Part shown: in pieces, positions 47,051-55,734 of the stretch
Position numbering within the stretch: the first letter of the stretch is position 1
Layout: each line of letters opens with the position of its first letter
Source: Mycolicibacterium helvum
Lineage (GTDB): Bacteria; Actinomycetota; Actinomycetes; Mycobacteriales; Mycobacteriaceae
DNA length: 64,000 nucleotides
Direction of reading: 5' to 3'
Assembly (NCBI RefSeq): GCF_010731895.1
Contig: NZ_AP022596.1
Span: forward strand, 5,704,001 to 5,768,000
The notes under the pieces: model-generated
The model's database searches: none
What the model was told of the DNA's origin: nothing
The model's input: the letters and a program-made list of their open reading frames with translations, nothing else
Position numbers and translations under genes: made by a program

Positions 47051-47776
47051 TTATAGGTCGCGACGTAGGAGCACGGCTCCTGCGTTAGCGGAAACGATTT
47101 GAACAGAAGCGATCTGGTCGATCGGCATTGCGGTGCTGCCGCCCAATGATGCGGGAATTCCGGCATGCGCTGTCCAGGTTGCCAGTTGGACGTGACTTCC
47201 GTCGCGCCCCACCGCGACCATCACCAGCTTGTCGTAGTGACTATCGAAATAGATACCTGTTGGCCCGATGTAGGTGCAGTTCATCTCGATGTGGGTGCCC
47301 CACGCGCGGGAGCTGAGAGTCACTGTGGCGCGCAACGGTACGGGTTTGGTCGGCGTCATCGCGAGCGCCGAGGCGGCGGCCTGCCGATCCATCGGATTCG
47401 TCGCTATCGGGTTGGACTCGATCGCGACGAAGATACCGATCGCCGCTGCGGCAGTCGCTGCCAACATCCACGCCAGGGCGCGGGAGCGACGCCGGCGCGA
47501 GCTCACCTTGGCCAGTAGCTCGCCCCGCAGGGGCGGCAGCGCAAGGCGAGGATCGTGCTCATCGATCGTATCGACGTAGGTGCGGTCAATCTGCGACAGC
47601 AGCGCCGGCACACCGCTGAGCTCGCCGACGGCCTCGGTGCACGACCGGCAGACCCGCAGGTGCGCCTCAAATTCCTGACGCTGCGAACTGGAAAGGGAGC
47701 CCAGCACATATGCCGCATCCCACAGTGCGTGCTCGTGCGTACCGCCGGGTGACGGCGAGCCGTCAAGCGTCGTCAT
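47051..47776 (-). CDS. anti-sigma-factor-like membrane protein with zinc-finger motif
   Basis: 241 aa from the ATG at 47776 (GAGGTGA upstream; GTG at 47779 is an alternative). The N-terminal zf-HC2/ZAS motif is HLRVCRSC (His-x3-Cys-x2-Cys) at about residues 40-47, preceded by ALWDAAYVLGSLSSSQRQEFEAH. A membrane helix (ALAWMLAATAAAAIGIFVAI, about 102-121) and an extracytoplasmic domain follow. Such proteins bind and inhibit an ECF sigma factor, but no sigma gene is adjacent. Instead it follows a TetR gene by four bases. Confidence 0.85.
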   Translation of the reverse strand: MTTLDGSPSPGGTHEHALWDAAYVLGSLSSSQRQEFEAHLRVCRSCTEAVGELSGVPALLSQIDRTYVDTIDEHDPRLALPPLRGELLAKVSSRRRRSRALAWMLAATAAAAIGIFVAIESNPIATNPMDRQAAASALAMTPTKPVPLRATVTLSSRAWGTHIEMNCTYIGPTGIYFDSHYDKLVMVAVGRDGSHVQLATWTAHAGIPASLGGSTAMPIDQIASVQIVSANAGAVLLRRDL

Positions 47777-47780
47777 CACG

Positions 47781-48422
47781 TCACCTCGACGCCATTCCTT
47801 CGATCAGCCGGGTGATCAGCATGAGGACAAAGCTGTCGAAGTCACCCCGAAATCGCAAAGCGTCAGTCATGAATGGGCGCTGCATCGACATGCCCAGTAG
47901 CACGACTTCCATCAGCCGCACCGACTCGTCGATTTGGTCGTCGGGTGCATCGGCTCCGGTGATCGTGCGGAGCAATCGGGCGAATTGTTCACGCTGCGCA
48001 TCGCGAAACTCGAGGTACGCGGACCGCAGGAAATCGTTGTGGTTGGCCGCCGCACCGAATTCGACGACGAAGGTGACCGTATCGAGGTTGTCGATGAACA
48101 GCGTGTACAGCAGGCCGGCGGCGTCGGCCAGTCCATCGGGCACGGACGCAGCCTGCGTCAGTTGAGCTTCCGCTGTGGCGAACAGTTCCTTTGCCACGTC
48201 GTTGATGGCGGCATCAAAGAGCTTCTCTTTGGTCTCGAAGTGATAGTGCAGCAGGGTCTGGGACACCTTGGCCGTCGTCGCGATCAAGCGCATCGACGAT
48301 TTCTCGTACCCGTGGGCGCGGAAGCATTCCACGGTCGCGTGCAGGATGCGCTGCCGAGCGTCGCCCGGCGTGACCTCAGGAAACCCCACCCGGTCGTCCT
48401 CCGAAACCGCTGGTGTCAACAT
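47781..48422 (-). CDS. TetR-family transcriptional regulator
   Basis: 213 aa from the ATG at 48422; a GTG at 48458 is in frame but falls inside an inverted repeat that looks like the operator. Helix-turn-helix: RQRILHATVECFRAHGYEKSSMRLIATTAKVSQTLLHYHFETKEKLFDA (about 23-71), with LLHYHF as recognition helix. It is followed by the anti-sigma-like gene with only a few bases between, so both respond to the same promoter. It probably autoregulates through the repeat at 48451-48466. Confidence 0.88.
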   Translation of the reverse strand: MLTPAVSEDDRVGFPEVTPGDARQRILHATVECFRAHGYEKSSMRLIATTAKVSQTLLHYHFETKEKLFDAAINDVAKELFATAEAQLTQAASVPDGLADAAGLLYTLFIDNLDTVTFVVEFGAAANHNDFLRSAYLEFRDAQREQFARLLRTITGADAPDDQIDESVRLMEVVLLGMSMQRPFMTDALRFRGDFDSFVLMLITRLIEGMASR

Positions 48423-48450
48423 CGACGCTCCTCGCTCCTCGATCACGTCC

Positions 48451-48466
48451 CTGACCAATCAGTCAG
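48451..48466. promoter_or_regulatory. inverted repeat upstream of TetR gene, candidate operator
   Basis: CTGAC-CAATCA-GTCAG, perfect 5-base arms with a 6-base spacer, 29 bases upstream of the chosen TetR start. A related ATTGGTTGGTTCAG follows near 48499. The position fits autorepression. Confidence 0.4.
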
Positions 48467-48558
48467 TCTCCCCTAATCTGAGAGACGGTTGACGGGATTG
48501 GTTGGTTCAGCAGAAGATCAGGAAATCCACGGGTTTGCCGCAGATTGGCGAATTCGGG

Positions 48559-49467
48559 CTACGAGGACGACACGGTCAGCTCACCGGAACGCAGCTTCAG
48601 TACCCGGCGAACCTTGGCCGTCCGGCGCAGCGTCCTGCCCCAGGCCACCGTGAATGCACTCAGCACCAGCGCTGACAAGGCCACGAGCCACGGATAGCCG
48701 CCGTGTCCGTGCACCCACATCGCCAAGCCGCTCTGGATCCGTCCGGCCGTTGCGATCACCGGATCATCCGGGGCCGCGGATCCGCTGAAGATGCGTATTT
48801 CATAGACACCGTAGTAAGCGACGTACAGCCCGACGATCAGGACTAGAGCTCCACCAATCCGATTGGTGTACGGCAGGATTCGACGCATCCGATACATCCC
48901 GATGGGGTTGGCGAATGCCGCTGCGATGGCCAACACGCCCACGATCAGCGACATACCCGCGGCATAGACCAGGTAGGTGAGCAAACCATCGATGATGAGG
49001 CCGGTGCGGAAGCTCGCCGCCGTGACGGCCAGGAACGGTCCGATCGTGCAGGACAGCGACGCGATGGCGTAGCCGATCCCATAGCCGAACATCGAGCCAC
49101 CGCGCACCGTCGGCGCCCACCGGCCACTGCGGATGACCGGGTTGAGTCCCGGCAGGTGCCGGCCAGTTAGGGACCAGATACCCAGCCCGACCAGCACGAA
49201 GCCGATCAACACCGTGACGTACGGGAGGTAGCGCTGCACTGCGGAGGCAGCGGAGACGGTGAGCAATCCGAAGGCACCGAACACCGTCATGAAGCCCAGC
49301 ACCATTTCGATGGTGGCCACAACCGCGCGGCGCAATGCGCTGAGCTGGCCGGCCGCGTCGCCTCGTACGACCAGGGTCATGTAGACGGGGAGCATGGCGA
49401 AGCCGCACGGATTGAGTACTGCTACCAATCCGGCGCCGAAGGCAAGTCCCATCAGGCTTTGTTCCAC
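48559..49467 (-). CDS. CcdA-like thiol-disulfide membrane protein
   Basis: 302 aa from a GTG at 49467 (ATG at 49452 is an alternative). Six or more membrane helices. The two redox Cys sit in NPCGFAMLPVYM (about residue 21) and SLSCTIGPFLAV (about residue 140), the paired CcdA/DsbD transmembrane arrangement. CcdA carries reducing equivalents across the membrane for cytochrome c maturation or thiol repair outside. No thioredoxin-like or Ccs gene is adjacent; the extra C-terminal helix and basic tail are unusual. The partner is unknown. Confidence 0.9.
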   Translation of the reverse strand: MEQSLMGLAFGAGLVAVLNPCGFAMLPVYMTLVVRGDAAGQLSALRRAVVATIEMVLGFMTVFGAFGLLTVSAASAVQRYLPYVTVLIGFVLVGLGIWSLTGRHLPGLNPVIRSGRWAPTVRGGSMFGYGIGYAIASLSCTIGPFLAVTAASFRTGLIIDGLLTYLVYAAGMSLIVGVLAIAAAFANPIGMYRMRRILPYTNRIGGALVLIVGLYVAYYGVYEIRIFSGSAAPDDPVIATAGRIQSGLAMWVHGHGGYPWLVALSALVLSAFTVAWGRTLRRTAKVRRVLKLRSGELTVSSS

Positions 49468-49480
49468 GATGTGCGGTGCT

Positions 49481-49609
49481 CTAGCTCATCGGAGGTGTCA
49501 CTCTGCCGGTCTCCGCATCGCATGCCCCTATCTCTCGGCGGCCCGGAACGTCGTCCGGGTAGGACACGAGGGACAGCGTTGCCGGGTTCAAAGAAATTTC
49601 CTTCGCCAT
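49481..49609 (-). CDS. possible 42-aa small protein upstream of ccdA-like gene
   Basis: 42 residues from the ATG at 49609, preceded by CGGAGG at a spacing of about 8 bases. It ends 13 bases before the ccdA-like start on the same strand. Begins MAKEISLNPATLSLVSYP and holds a single Cys near the C-terminus. It could be a translated leader or a small partner; no family is recognised. Confidence 0.35.
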   Translation of the reverse strand: MAKEISLNPATLSLVSYPDDVPGRREIGACDAETGRVTPPMS

Positions 49610-49749
49610 GCATAACGCCTCCGACCTCGGGAAATCCTTCATCCGATGGGCAGCCTGTGTCGGGCGAATTGTGGTCGGTATCTGTGCGTTGGCTGCCATC
49701 TCGTTGTGGCGGGGCGCATAGCGCTCCGTCCTGTGCAAAGGTTTCGGCT

Positions 49750-50592
49750 GTGCCCCTGACCCCTGGCCGGTATGTCAGGCGCAAATTGCCTCACATCACC
49801 GCGCTGTTCTGGGCGATCAAGATCCTGGCCACCACATTAGGTGAGACGGCCGGCGACTACTTTTCGCAGACGCTGGGGCTGGGCACCCTCCGCGCCGCGG
49901 CGCTACTTCTCGCCGTTTTCCTCGTTGCCGTCACAATCCAATTGCGCGCCAGCCACTTTCACCCCGCCCTGTTCTGGACTGTGGTCGTCCTTACCAGTAC
50001 CGCCGGCACCACGATCTCGGACTTCATCAACTACACGTCTGGATTGGGGCAAGCCACCGGCGCGTTGATTCTCGGCAGCGGGCTGGCCGTCGTGCTACTG
50101 GTCTGGTGGCGCAGCGGTCAGACCCTCAACGTCGAGAACGTCGCGACCCTCACTGGCGAAGTGCTGTTCTGGATCGCCGTCGTGTTCTCCAACAGTCTGG
50201 GCACGTCCACGGGCGATTACCTGGCGAGCGGTCTGGGGGTCGGCCTGCGACCCGCAGCGCTGATACTGACGGCAGTAATGCTGGCGCTGTTGGCGGCGCA
50301 TTACTTCACCACCATCAACGGCATGCTGTTGTTCTGGATCGCTTTCATCCTGACCCGGCCCTGGGGCGCTGAGGTGGGCAACATCCTGAGCAAGAGCCGC
50401 GATCACGGCGGCCTCGGTTGGGGTAACGCCGGTGCTTCCGCCGTGCTCATCATCGCAATGGTGGTGCTTGTCGGCTACCAGACTGTCGACATCCGCCGTC
50501 ACCCGCTGGAACCGTTGCCGATGCCGATCAGCCGCCGCACCGGGCGCCCGCAGCGGCCCAACGGTGAAGTTATCGTGGTTGCGGCGAACTAG
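49750..50592 (+). CDS. membrane protein built from four repeats (COG4705-like)
   Basis: 280 aa from the GTG at 49750. Upstream in-frame sequence reads as noise. Four homologous units of about 60 residues each start with a (L/F)W motif and contain T..GT..(S/G)D: LFWAIKILATTLGETAGDYF, LFWTVVVLTSTAGTTISDF, LFWIAVVFSNSLGTSTGDYL and LFWIAFILTRPWGAEVGNIL. Each contributes about two membrane helices. This matches the uncharacterised COG4705 family as I remember it. Function unknown; a transporter or channel is plausible from the internal symmetry. Confidence 0.8.
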   Translation: MPLTPGRYVRRKLPHITALFWAIKILATTLGETAGDYFSQTLGLGTLRAAALLLAVFLVAVTIQLRASHFHPALFWTVVVLTSTAGTTISDFINYTSGLGQATGALILGSGLAVVLLVWWRSGQTLNVENVATLTGEVLFWIAVVFSNSLGTSTGDYLASGLGVGLRPAALILTAVMLALLAAHYFTTINGMLLFWIAFILTRPWGAEVGNILSKSRDHGGLGWGNAGASAVLIIAMVVLVGYQTVDIRRHPLEPLPMPISRRTGRPQRPNGEVIVVAAN

Positions 50593-50598
50593 CCGCTG

Positions 50599-50898
50599 CT
50601 ATTCACCATCGTGAGCGGCGTCGAGGTGCTGGTTCACCCGAGCAAGGGCCTCGTCAAAGATCTCCACCTTTTCGCTGCGCTTCTCGTTGGCCGGTTGGGC
50701 GGCACCGCGCGCAGCTTCAGCCTCGACTCGGGCCGCGCCCTCACGCCGGAGCAGACTGAAGTTCTTCTCTCGTGCTTGCCGCAGGCGGCTCTGCAGTTCC
50801 TTCAACTGCTTCTCGTCCATGCGGGCCAGAGCGTCGGGATGGCTCTCGGCGATCAACGAGTTTTCCTGCGGGGTCAGGTTCACGTGGTGGTTGCTCAC
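50599..50898 (-). CDS. small charged helical protein of unknown function
   Basis: 99 aa from the GTG at 50898. Almost entirely charged helix (MDEKQLKELQSRLRQAREKNFSLLRREGAARVEAEAARG, then SEKVEIFDEALARVNQHLD), so probably a coiled coil. No signal peptide or membrane part. It runs tail-to-tail with the repeat membrane protein gene, six bases apart. Similar short proteins occur in actinobacteria without a known role. Confidence 0.65.
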   Translation of the reverse strand: MSNHHVNLTPQENSLIAESHPDALARMDEKQLKELQSRLRQAREKNFSLLRREGAARVEAEAARGAAQPANEKRSEKVEIFDEALARVNQHLDAAHDGE

Positions 50899-51077
50899 CG
50901 TTGATTCATAGCCTGAGCCGCCCGCGCATAGGCGGCGAATCGCCGGGCACATCGCCGAACCGTCATGCTGGAGCCATCGTCAGTTCATCTTGAGTGAGCT
51001 AGCCGGAATCGGCCACCGGCCGAGGATGGCCGAGCCGAGCGATGCGGGCAGCGTACGTCCGCTCATACATTCCGCTG

Positions 51078-52418
51078 ATGTCTCGACATCGCACCTCGCC
51101 ATCGCGTCTCCCCGATCTGCCCACCGGGATAGCGGGCGCGGCCATCATCGCCACCGGCTACCTACTCGCGGCGGCCAACGCTGCATCGGCGTCCGCGGCC
51201 CCAGAACCGATTACGGGACGATGTGATTCGGCACAGCAACTGTGCACCGAGCAGAAGCGAGGCCCCGTACCCGCGGCTGTTCCCGCACGGTTGCCCCTGC
51301 TCACGCTCGTCGGCGATGGCACCGCCAACCACCCCAACGGCGGGTTGCTCATCGGCAACGGATACAGCCCCGACCCGCTCACCTGTGGCACCCAGTGCCA
51401 CGGCGGAAACGGCGGCTGGCTCGCGGGCAATGGCGGCAATGGCGCGAACGGCGGCAATGGTGGCAGCGCGGGGTTGTTCGGCAGCGGCGGCCATGGCGGC
51501 GACGGGACCGATCGCCACATCAACGCCGGAGCGGGTGGACGCGGTGGCGTCCTCCTCGGCAGCGGCGGCAACGGCGGAAGTGGTGCTGCCGGCGGTGGCG
51601 ATGGTGGCCGGGGTGGTTCCGGCGGCTTGTTCGGCGGCAACGGCGGACATGGGGGGTCGGGCGGGACGGGCTCCGCGGGCAGTAACGGCGGCAACGGCGG
51701 CAACGGCGGCACCGCGGGCCTGTTCGGGGGCCACGGAGGCGACGGCGGTAACGGCGGTAACGGCGCCACCAGCCTCAGCAGCGGCGGCGCCGGCGGTGTC
51801 GGCGGGAATGGTGGCCTGTCCAACGACGGTGGTGATGGCGGTGATGGCGGCAACGGAAGCGCCAACGCGCCGGGTGGAGCGGGCGGTCACGGTGGCAATG
51901 GCGGAGCCATTTCCGGTGACGGCGGTAACGGCGGCTCCGGTGGAAACGCCGGCAGCGGCGGAGGTCTCAAAGGGGGTCACGGCGCCGATGGCGGCAACGG
52001 CGGGATGTTCGGGTTCGGTGGTGCGGGAGGCGCCGGCGGTATCGGGGGTAGCAGCACGACCGGCACCGGCGGCAGGGGTGGCGAAGGCGGCACCGGAGGC
52101 GCGGCGGGATCTCCGGTGGCGGCGGCGGATTCGGTGGCCGGGGCGGCAGCGTCACCGCCGGCGCGGCCGGCCAGGGCGGCGACGGGGGTCGCGGCGGCAA
52201 CGGCACGATCTTCGGCGGCCAGGGAGGTGACGGCGCCAGCGGCGGAAACAGCAACTCCGGGTCGGGAGGTGCCGGCGGCGCCGGGGCCAGCGGTGGGACG
52301 GGCGGCTTCGGGCGTCATGTCGGTCAGCCCGGCCACACGGGCAACCCACCGAACGGGCCAGCAGGCGCCAACGGTGGTGCCGGCGGTCGCGGCGGTACAC
52401 CGTAGCGCCTGGCTGTGA
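51078..52418 (+). CDS. PGRS-like Gly/Asn-rich exported protein without PE domain, frameshifted near its end
   Basis: Starts at the ATG at 51078 (MSRHRTSPSRL); an in-frame ATG at 51042 is less likely. A signal-like segment (IAGAAIIATGYLLAAANAASASA) replaces the PE domain. Then come four Cys (two in CGTQC) and about 250 residues of GGxGG(N/D/A) repeats with GLFGGxGG punctuation, as in PE_PGRS proteins. From about 52106 the frame turns non-repetitive. One extra G at 52106-52108 restores Gly-rich sequence to a stop at 52403-52405. The intact protein would be about 442 aa. Calcium-binding or surface roles of PGRS repeats are known for the family; here they are only inferred. Confidence 0.75.
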   Translation: MSRHRTSPSRLPDLPTGIAGAAIIATGYLLAAANAASASAAPEPITGRCDSAQQLCTEQKRGPVPAAVPARLPLLTLVGDGTANHPNGGLLIGNGYSPDPLTCGTQCHGGNGGWLAGNGGNGANGGNGGSAGLFGSGGHGGDGTDRHINAGAGGRGGVLLGSGGNGGSGAAGGGDGGRGGSGGLFGGNGGHGGSGGTGSAGSNGGNGGNGGTAGLFGGHGGDGGNGGNGATSLSSGGAGGVGGNGGLSNDGGDGGDGGNGSANAPGGAGGHGGNGGAISGDGGNGGSGGNAGSGGGLKGGHGADGGNGGMFGFGGAGGAGGIGGSSTTGTGGRGGEGGTGGAAGSPVAAADSVAGAAASPPARPARAATGVAAATARSSAAREVTAPAAETATPGREVPAAPGPAVGRAASGVMSVSPATRATHRTGQQAPTVVPAVAAVHRSAWL

Positions 52419-52557
52419 CGCTGCTCCATCTCTCGCCTACATCATTTGCCCCATACGTGCCGACCCAGAACACATAGTTCGCCCGACGTGCTGCCACCGG
52501 GGTGCGCCATACGTTGATCGCACCTCGACACAGCACGATCAACGGAGCGGACCCGAC

Positions 52558-52818
52558 ATGAACACCACCACAACCCTCACGGGCATCAAGAAGCTCGCCG
52601 TCTACGGCGTACTCCTCGGCGGCCTGGGCGCTGCCGCTCTTGGCGTCGGTTCCGGGCTGGCGCAGGCCAACGCCGCGCTAGGCTCAGCCAGCACCGTTCA
52701 GATCGCTGCGCAGGCTGGACCCTCGCGACAGGACGGAGACCAAGAAGTCATTCACCGGGGCACCGTCATCCCGGTGCACGGCGACGACTCCACTCACACT
52801 GCGCAGCACGGCAAGTGA
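52558..52818 (+). CDS. small secreted protein
   Basis: 86 aa. Signal peptide LAVYGVLLGGLGAAALGVGSGLAQA (about 13-37) followed by a short hydrophilic mature part with no Cys and three His near the end. GGAGCGGACCCGAC lies ahead of the start. It is 31 bases before the permease gene and could share its transcript. Typical of the many small exported proteins of mycobacteria; function unknown. Confidence 0.7.
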   Translation: MNTTTTLTGIKKLAVYGVLLGGLGAAALGVGSGLAQANAALGSASTVQIAAQAGPSRQDGDQEVIHRGTVIPVHGDDSTHTAQHGK

Positions 52819-52849
52819 ACGTCACCATACGAATCGCAAGGTGAGACCA

Positions 52850-54328
52850 ATGACCGAAGCACTTGCCACCAATGAGGCCGCTGACGAGTTCTGCGAGGAC
52901 TGCGGCTACGAACCGGAACTGAAGCGAACGCTGAATGGCTTTCAGGTGTTTGCCATTTCGTTCGCGTCGCTGTCGGTGGCGGTCGGCATCTTCGCCACCT
53001 ATGACGACGTACTGCGCGACTCCGGACCGATCGGAATTTGGCTGTTCCCCATCGTGGCGATCGGACAGATTCTGGTGGCGTTGGTGTACGCGCAATTTGC
53101 GGCTCGGATACCGCTGAGCGGCTCCTCGTACGCGTGGGCGTCGCGACTGGTCAGCCCGAAGGTCGGATGGGCCTTCGGCTGGCTCGCGGTGATCAGTGCC
53201 GTCGCCGGCCCGGTGACGATTGACAATGCGTTGGCCAGTCAGTGTCTGATGCCGTTGCTCGGCATGGTGCCCGACGAGAACACCGCACGGGTGATCACGG
53301 TGATTGTCTTGGTGATTCAGGCCGTCCTCGCTATCGCCGCAACACGCATCGTCGGCTGGGTCAACTCGCTGTCGGTGGGCGTCGAACTGGGCATATTGTT
53401 GGTGATCGGGGTCGCCTTGACGGTCGCAATCTTGGTGACAGGCAACGGGTCAGCGGCCAATCTGTTCTCGCGCGGGATCACCGAGGGTGATCCCGACTTC
53501 TTCGTCGTCGGTGGCGGACTGATGGCCGCCTCGATCATGGGTTTGTCCACCTTGGTCGGTTTCGAGACCGCGTCGAATATGGCTGAGGAAGCCAAGAATC
53601 CGACCCGGAGCGTGCCGCGCGCCATCATTGGGTCGGTGGTGGCGGCCTCGGTGTTGGGGATGTTGTTCGTAATTGTGCTGACCGTGTCGATCACCGATAT
53701 GGCCAAAGTTTCCAACACCGAGTCGCCGGTCGCCGAGATTATGAACCAGCGCTTCGGGCCTGGGTTCGAGCGACCGCTGCTGGCCGCGATCACGCTCGCG
53801 TTCTTCGGTGCCGCTCTGGTCAGTATGGTCTCAGGGGCTCGCTACATCTACGCGATGTCGCGCGACGGCCGCTTCCCCGGCTACCCAGTGATGCGCCGGG
53901 TCAATCCCAAGACCCGGACACCGATCCCGGCGACACTGCTGGTGCTCGTGGTCGGCGTCATCCTGATGGCGGTGATGCCGGGTGATGCGCTGCTGCAACT
54001 GATTATGGCCGGCGCGATCGTTACGATCCTGCCCTATCTCATGACGATCATTCTGTACCTGGCAACGCGTCACAAACTCGACCGCAAGCCTGGCGGCTTC
54101 GACCTCGGCCGCTGGGAGTGGCCCGTCGCGATCGGAGCGCTTGTCTGGGTGATCATTTCGCTGTTCATCGTGATCACCACCTCTCCGACAATGGCCCCGG
54201 TCGTGATCGCCTTCGGTCTCTCCGCGGCAGGCGGGCTGTACTTCGTCTACATGTGGAAGTTCGACCGCGAGGTCCTCGAGCACGAACCCGGCGATCCCAC
54301 CATGTTTGAAGAAGTGGAGCAATCATGA
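52850..54328 (+). CDS. APC-family amino acid/amine permease
   Basis: 492 aa from the ATG at 52850 (AAGGTGAG upstream), about 12 membrane helices. The first-helix motif FQVFAISFASLSVAVGIFATY, the region GFETASNMAEEAKNPTRSVPRAI (the conserved loop of amino acid/amine permeases) and YIYAMSRDGRFPGY support the APC superfamily. The N-terminal tail has a CEDCGYEP motif, a Cys pair that is unusual for permeases. It overlaps the FAD oxidase gene by four bases, so it probably imports that enzyme's substrate, perhaps an amine or amino acid. Confidence 0.9.
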   Translation: MTEALATNEAADEFCEDCGYEPELKRTLNGFQVFAISFASLSVAVGIFATYDDVLRDSGPIGIWLFPIVAIGQILVALVYAQFAARIPLSGSSYAWASRLVSPKVGWAFGWLAVISAVAGPVTIDNALASQCLMPLLGMVPDENTARVITVIVLVIQAVLAIAATRIVGWVNSLSVGVELGILLVIGVALTVAILVTGNGSAANLFSRGITEGDPDFFVVGGGLMAASIMGLSTLVGFETASNMAEEAKNPTRSVPRAIIGSVVAASVLGMLFVIVLTVSITDMAKVSNTESPVAEIMNQRFGPGFERPLLAAITLAFFGAALVSMVSGARYIYAMSRDGRFPGYPVMRRVNPKTRTPIPATLLVLVVGVILMAVMPGDALLQLIMAGAIVTILPYLMTIILYLATRHKLDRKPGGFDLGRWEWPVAIGALVWVIISLFIVITTSPTMAPVVIAFGLSAAGGLYFVYMWKFDREVLEHEPGDPTMFEEVEQS

Positions 54329-55677
54329 ACACTCAAGCCCTTACCGGCCGGGTGGTTCGTCCCGGCGACAGCTACTACTTCCACGCCAGCCAGGGCTGGA
54401 ACCACTTCTTCACCCACAAACCCGCGGCGGTGGTGTTCGCCCATGACACCGCGGACGTGGTGAACGCGCTGACGTGGGCGCGCCAACACGGTGTCCCATT
54501 CCGGGTCCGCAGCGGCGGACACGCCCTGGAGGGCTGGTCCGGAATCGACGACGGGCTCGTGATCGATGTCAGTGCGCTGAAGTCGGTGACGGTCGACGGG
54601 ACAGCTCGGACGGCCACCGTCGGTGCGGGACTCAACCAACTAGAGGCGGTCATCGAGCTCGGTACAGCGGGATTCGTAGCGCCCACCGGGACCGAAGGCA
54701 CCGTCGGACTTGCCGGCGCCACCCTCGGCGGAGGGTTCGGCCTGCTCACCCGCTGCTACGGGATGGCGTCGGACAATCTGCTTTCGGCAGAGGTCGTTGT
54801 CGCCTCGGCCGACGGCGGGGCCCAGGTGGTGCTTGCCGACGAACAGACCAACCCGGATCTGCTGTGGGCACTGCGCGGCGCGGGTAACGGAAACTTCGGC
54901 ATCGTCACGTCGCTCACCTACGGCATTCATCCACTGACACAGGCGATCTTCGTCGTCGCGGCTTGGACCGGTCTTGATGACCTGGAAGCGGTGATCGAGG
55001 CCTGGCAGCGTTCTGCTCCCTATGTCGACAACCGGCTCACCAGCCAGCTCGAGATCGAAGGAGACAGGTTCGCACTACACGCTGCTCTCGCGTCGGGCTC
55101 GGAAGCCGAAGCCCTGCGGTTGCTTTCGGCGGTGCTGTCCATCGGAAGCCCCGACACCGTGGTGCAGGGCGGGCGCTGGCCTGACATCTACACAGGCTTT
55201 CAGATCCCCATCGAGGAGGAACCGGCGAACTGGAAGTTCACCTCGCAGTTCATCACTGAGCCGCTGCCGCCCGAGGCGATACGCATCATCAGCGCGTTCA
55301 TGGCGGCGGCGCCCGCGGGCTGCAACTACTTCACCAACGCCTTCGGCGGCGCCGTGCACACCAGCGAGCCGTCGGGCGGCTCGGCGTTCGCCCACCGCGA
55401 CGCGCTGTACTACGCCGAACCCGGTGCCGGTTGGGGTGTCCGGGGCGGGGAGCCCGCCTCCGCGGAGGAGACGGCGGCGGCACTTGGGTGGGTCGCCGAG
55501 TTCACCGAAGCGATGGCACCCTACGTCAACGGGGCGTACGCCAATGTTCCCAATGCGGGTATGACGGACTGGGAGCAGGCGTATTGGGGAGCCAACGTCG
55601 ATCGGCTACGAAAGATCAAGACGACCTACGACGCTGACAACATATTCTCCTACGAGCAGAGCATTCCGCCGGCTTGA
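54325..55677 (+). CDS. FAD-linked oxidase of the berberine bridge enzyme type
   Basis: 450 aa. PCMH-type FAD domain with RSGGHALEGWSG (about 58-69), whose His is the usual 8-alpha flavin linkage, and GLLTRCYGMASDNL (about 143-156), whose Cys is placed for a second 6-S-cysteinyl link. C-terminal BBE motif YWGANVDRLRKIKTTYDADNIFSYEQSI. Bicovalent flavin oxidases of this kind oxidise sugars, alcohols or amines using O2. No signal peptide, so it is cytoplasmic. Coupling to the permease suggests a two-gene uptake and oxidation unit. Confidence 0.92.
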   Translation: MNTQALTGRVVRPGDSYYFHASQGWNHFFTHKPAAVVFAHDTADVVNALTWARQHGVPFRVRSGGHALEGWSGIDDGLVIDVSALKSVTVDGTARTATVGAGLNQLEAVIELGTAGFVAPTGTEGTVGLAGATLGGGFGLLTRCYGMASDNLLSAEVVVASADGGAQVVLADEQTNPDLLWALRGAGNGNFGIVTSLTYGIHPLTQAIFVVAAWTGLDDLEAVIEAWQRSAPYVDNRLTSQLEIEGDRFALHAALASGSEAEALRLLSAVLSIGSPDTVVQGGRWPDIYTGFQIPIEEEPANWKFTSQFITEPLPPEAIRIISAFMAAAPAGCNYFTNAFGGAVHTSEPSGGSAFAHRDALYYAEPGAGWGVRGGEPASAEETAAALGWVAEFTEAMAPYVNGAYANVPNAGMTDWEQAYWGANVDRLRKIKTTYDADNIFSYEQSIPPA

Positions 55678-55734
55678 CCGTTGCCTGCGAGCCGAGCCAT
55701 AGAGACCGAAACTGCTACTCCAATTGGGCGGGAT

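Noticed and set aside
51400..52100. Dense short tandem repeats that could be mistaken for a CRISPR or satellite array
   Set aside because: The periodicity is that of GGC-GGx codons encoding Gly/Asn repeats in one frame; there are no spacers or conserved direct repeats.
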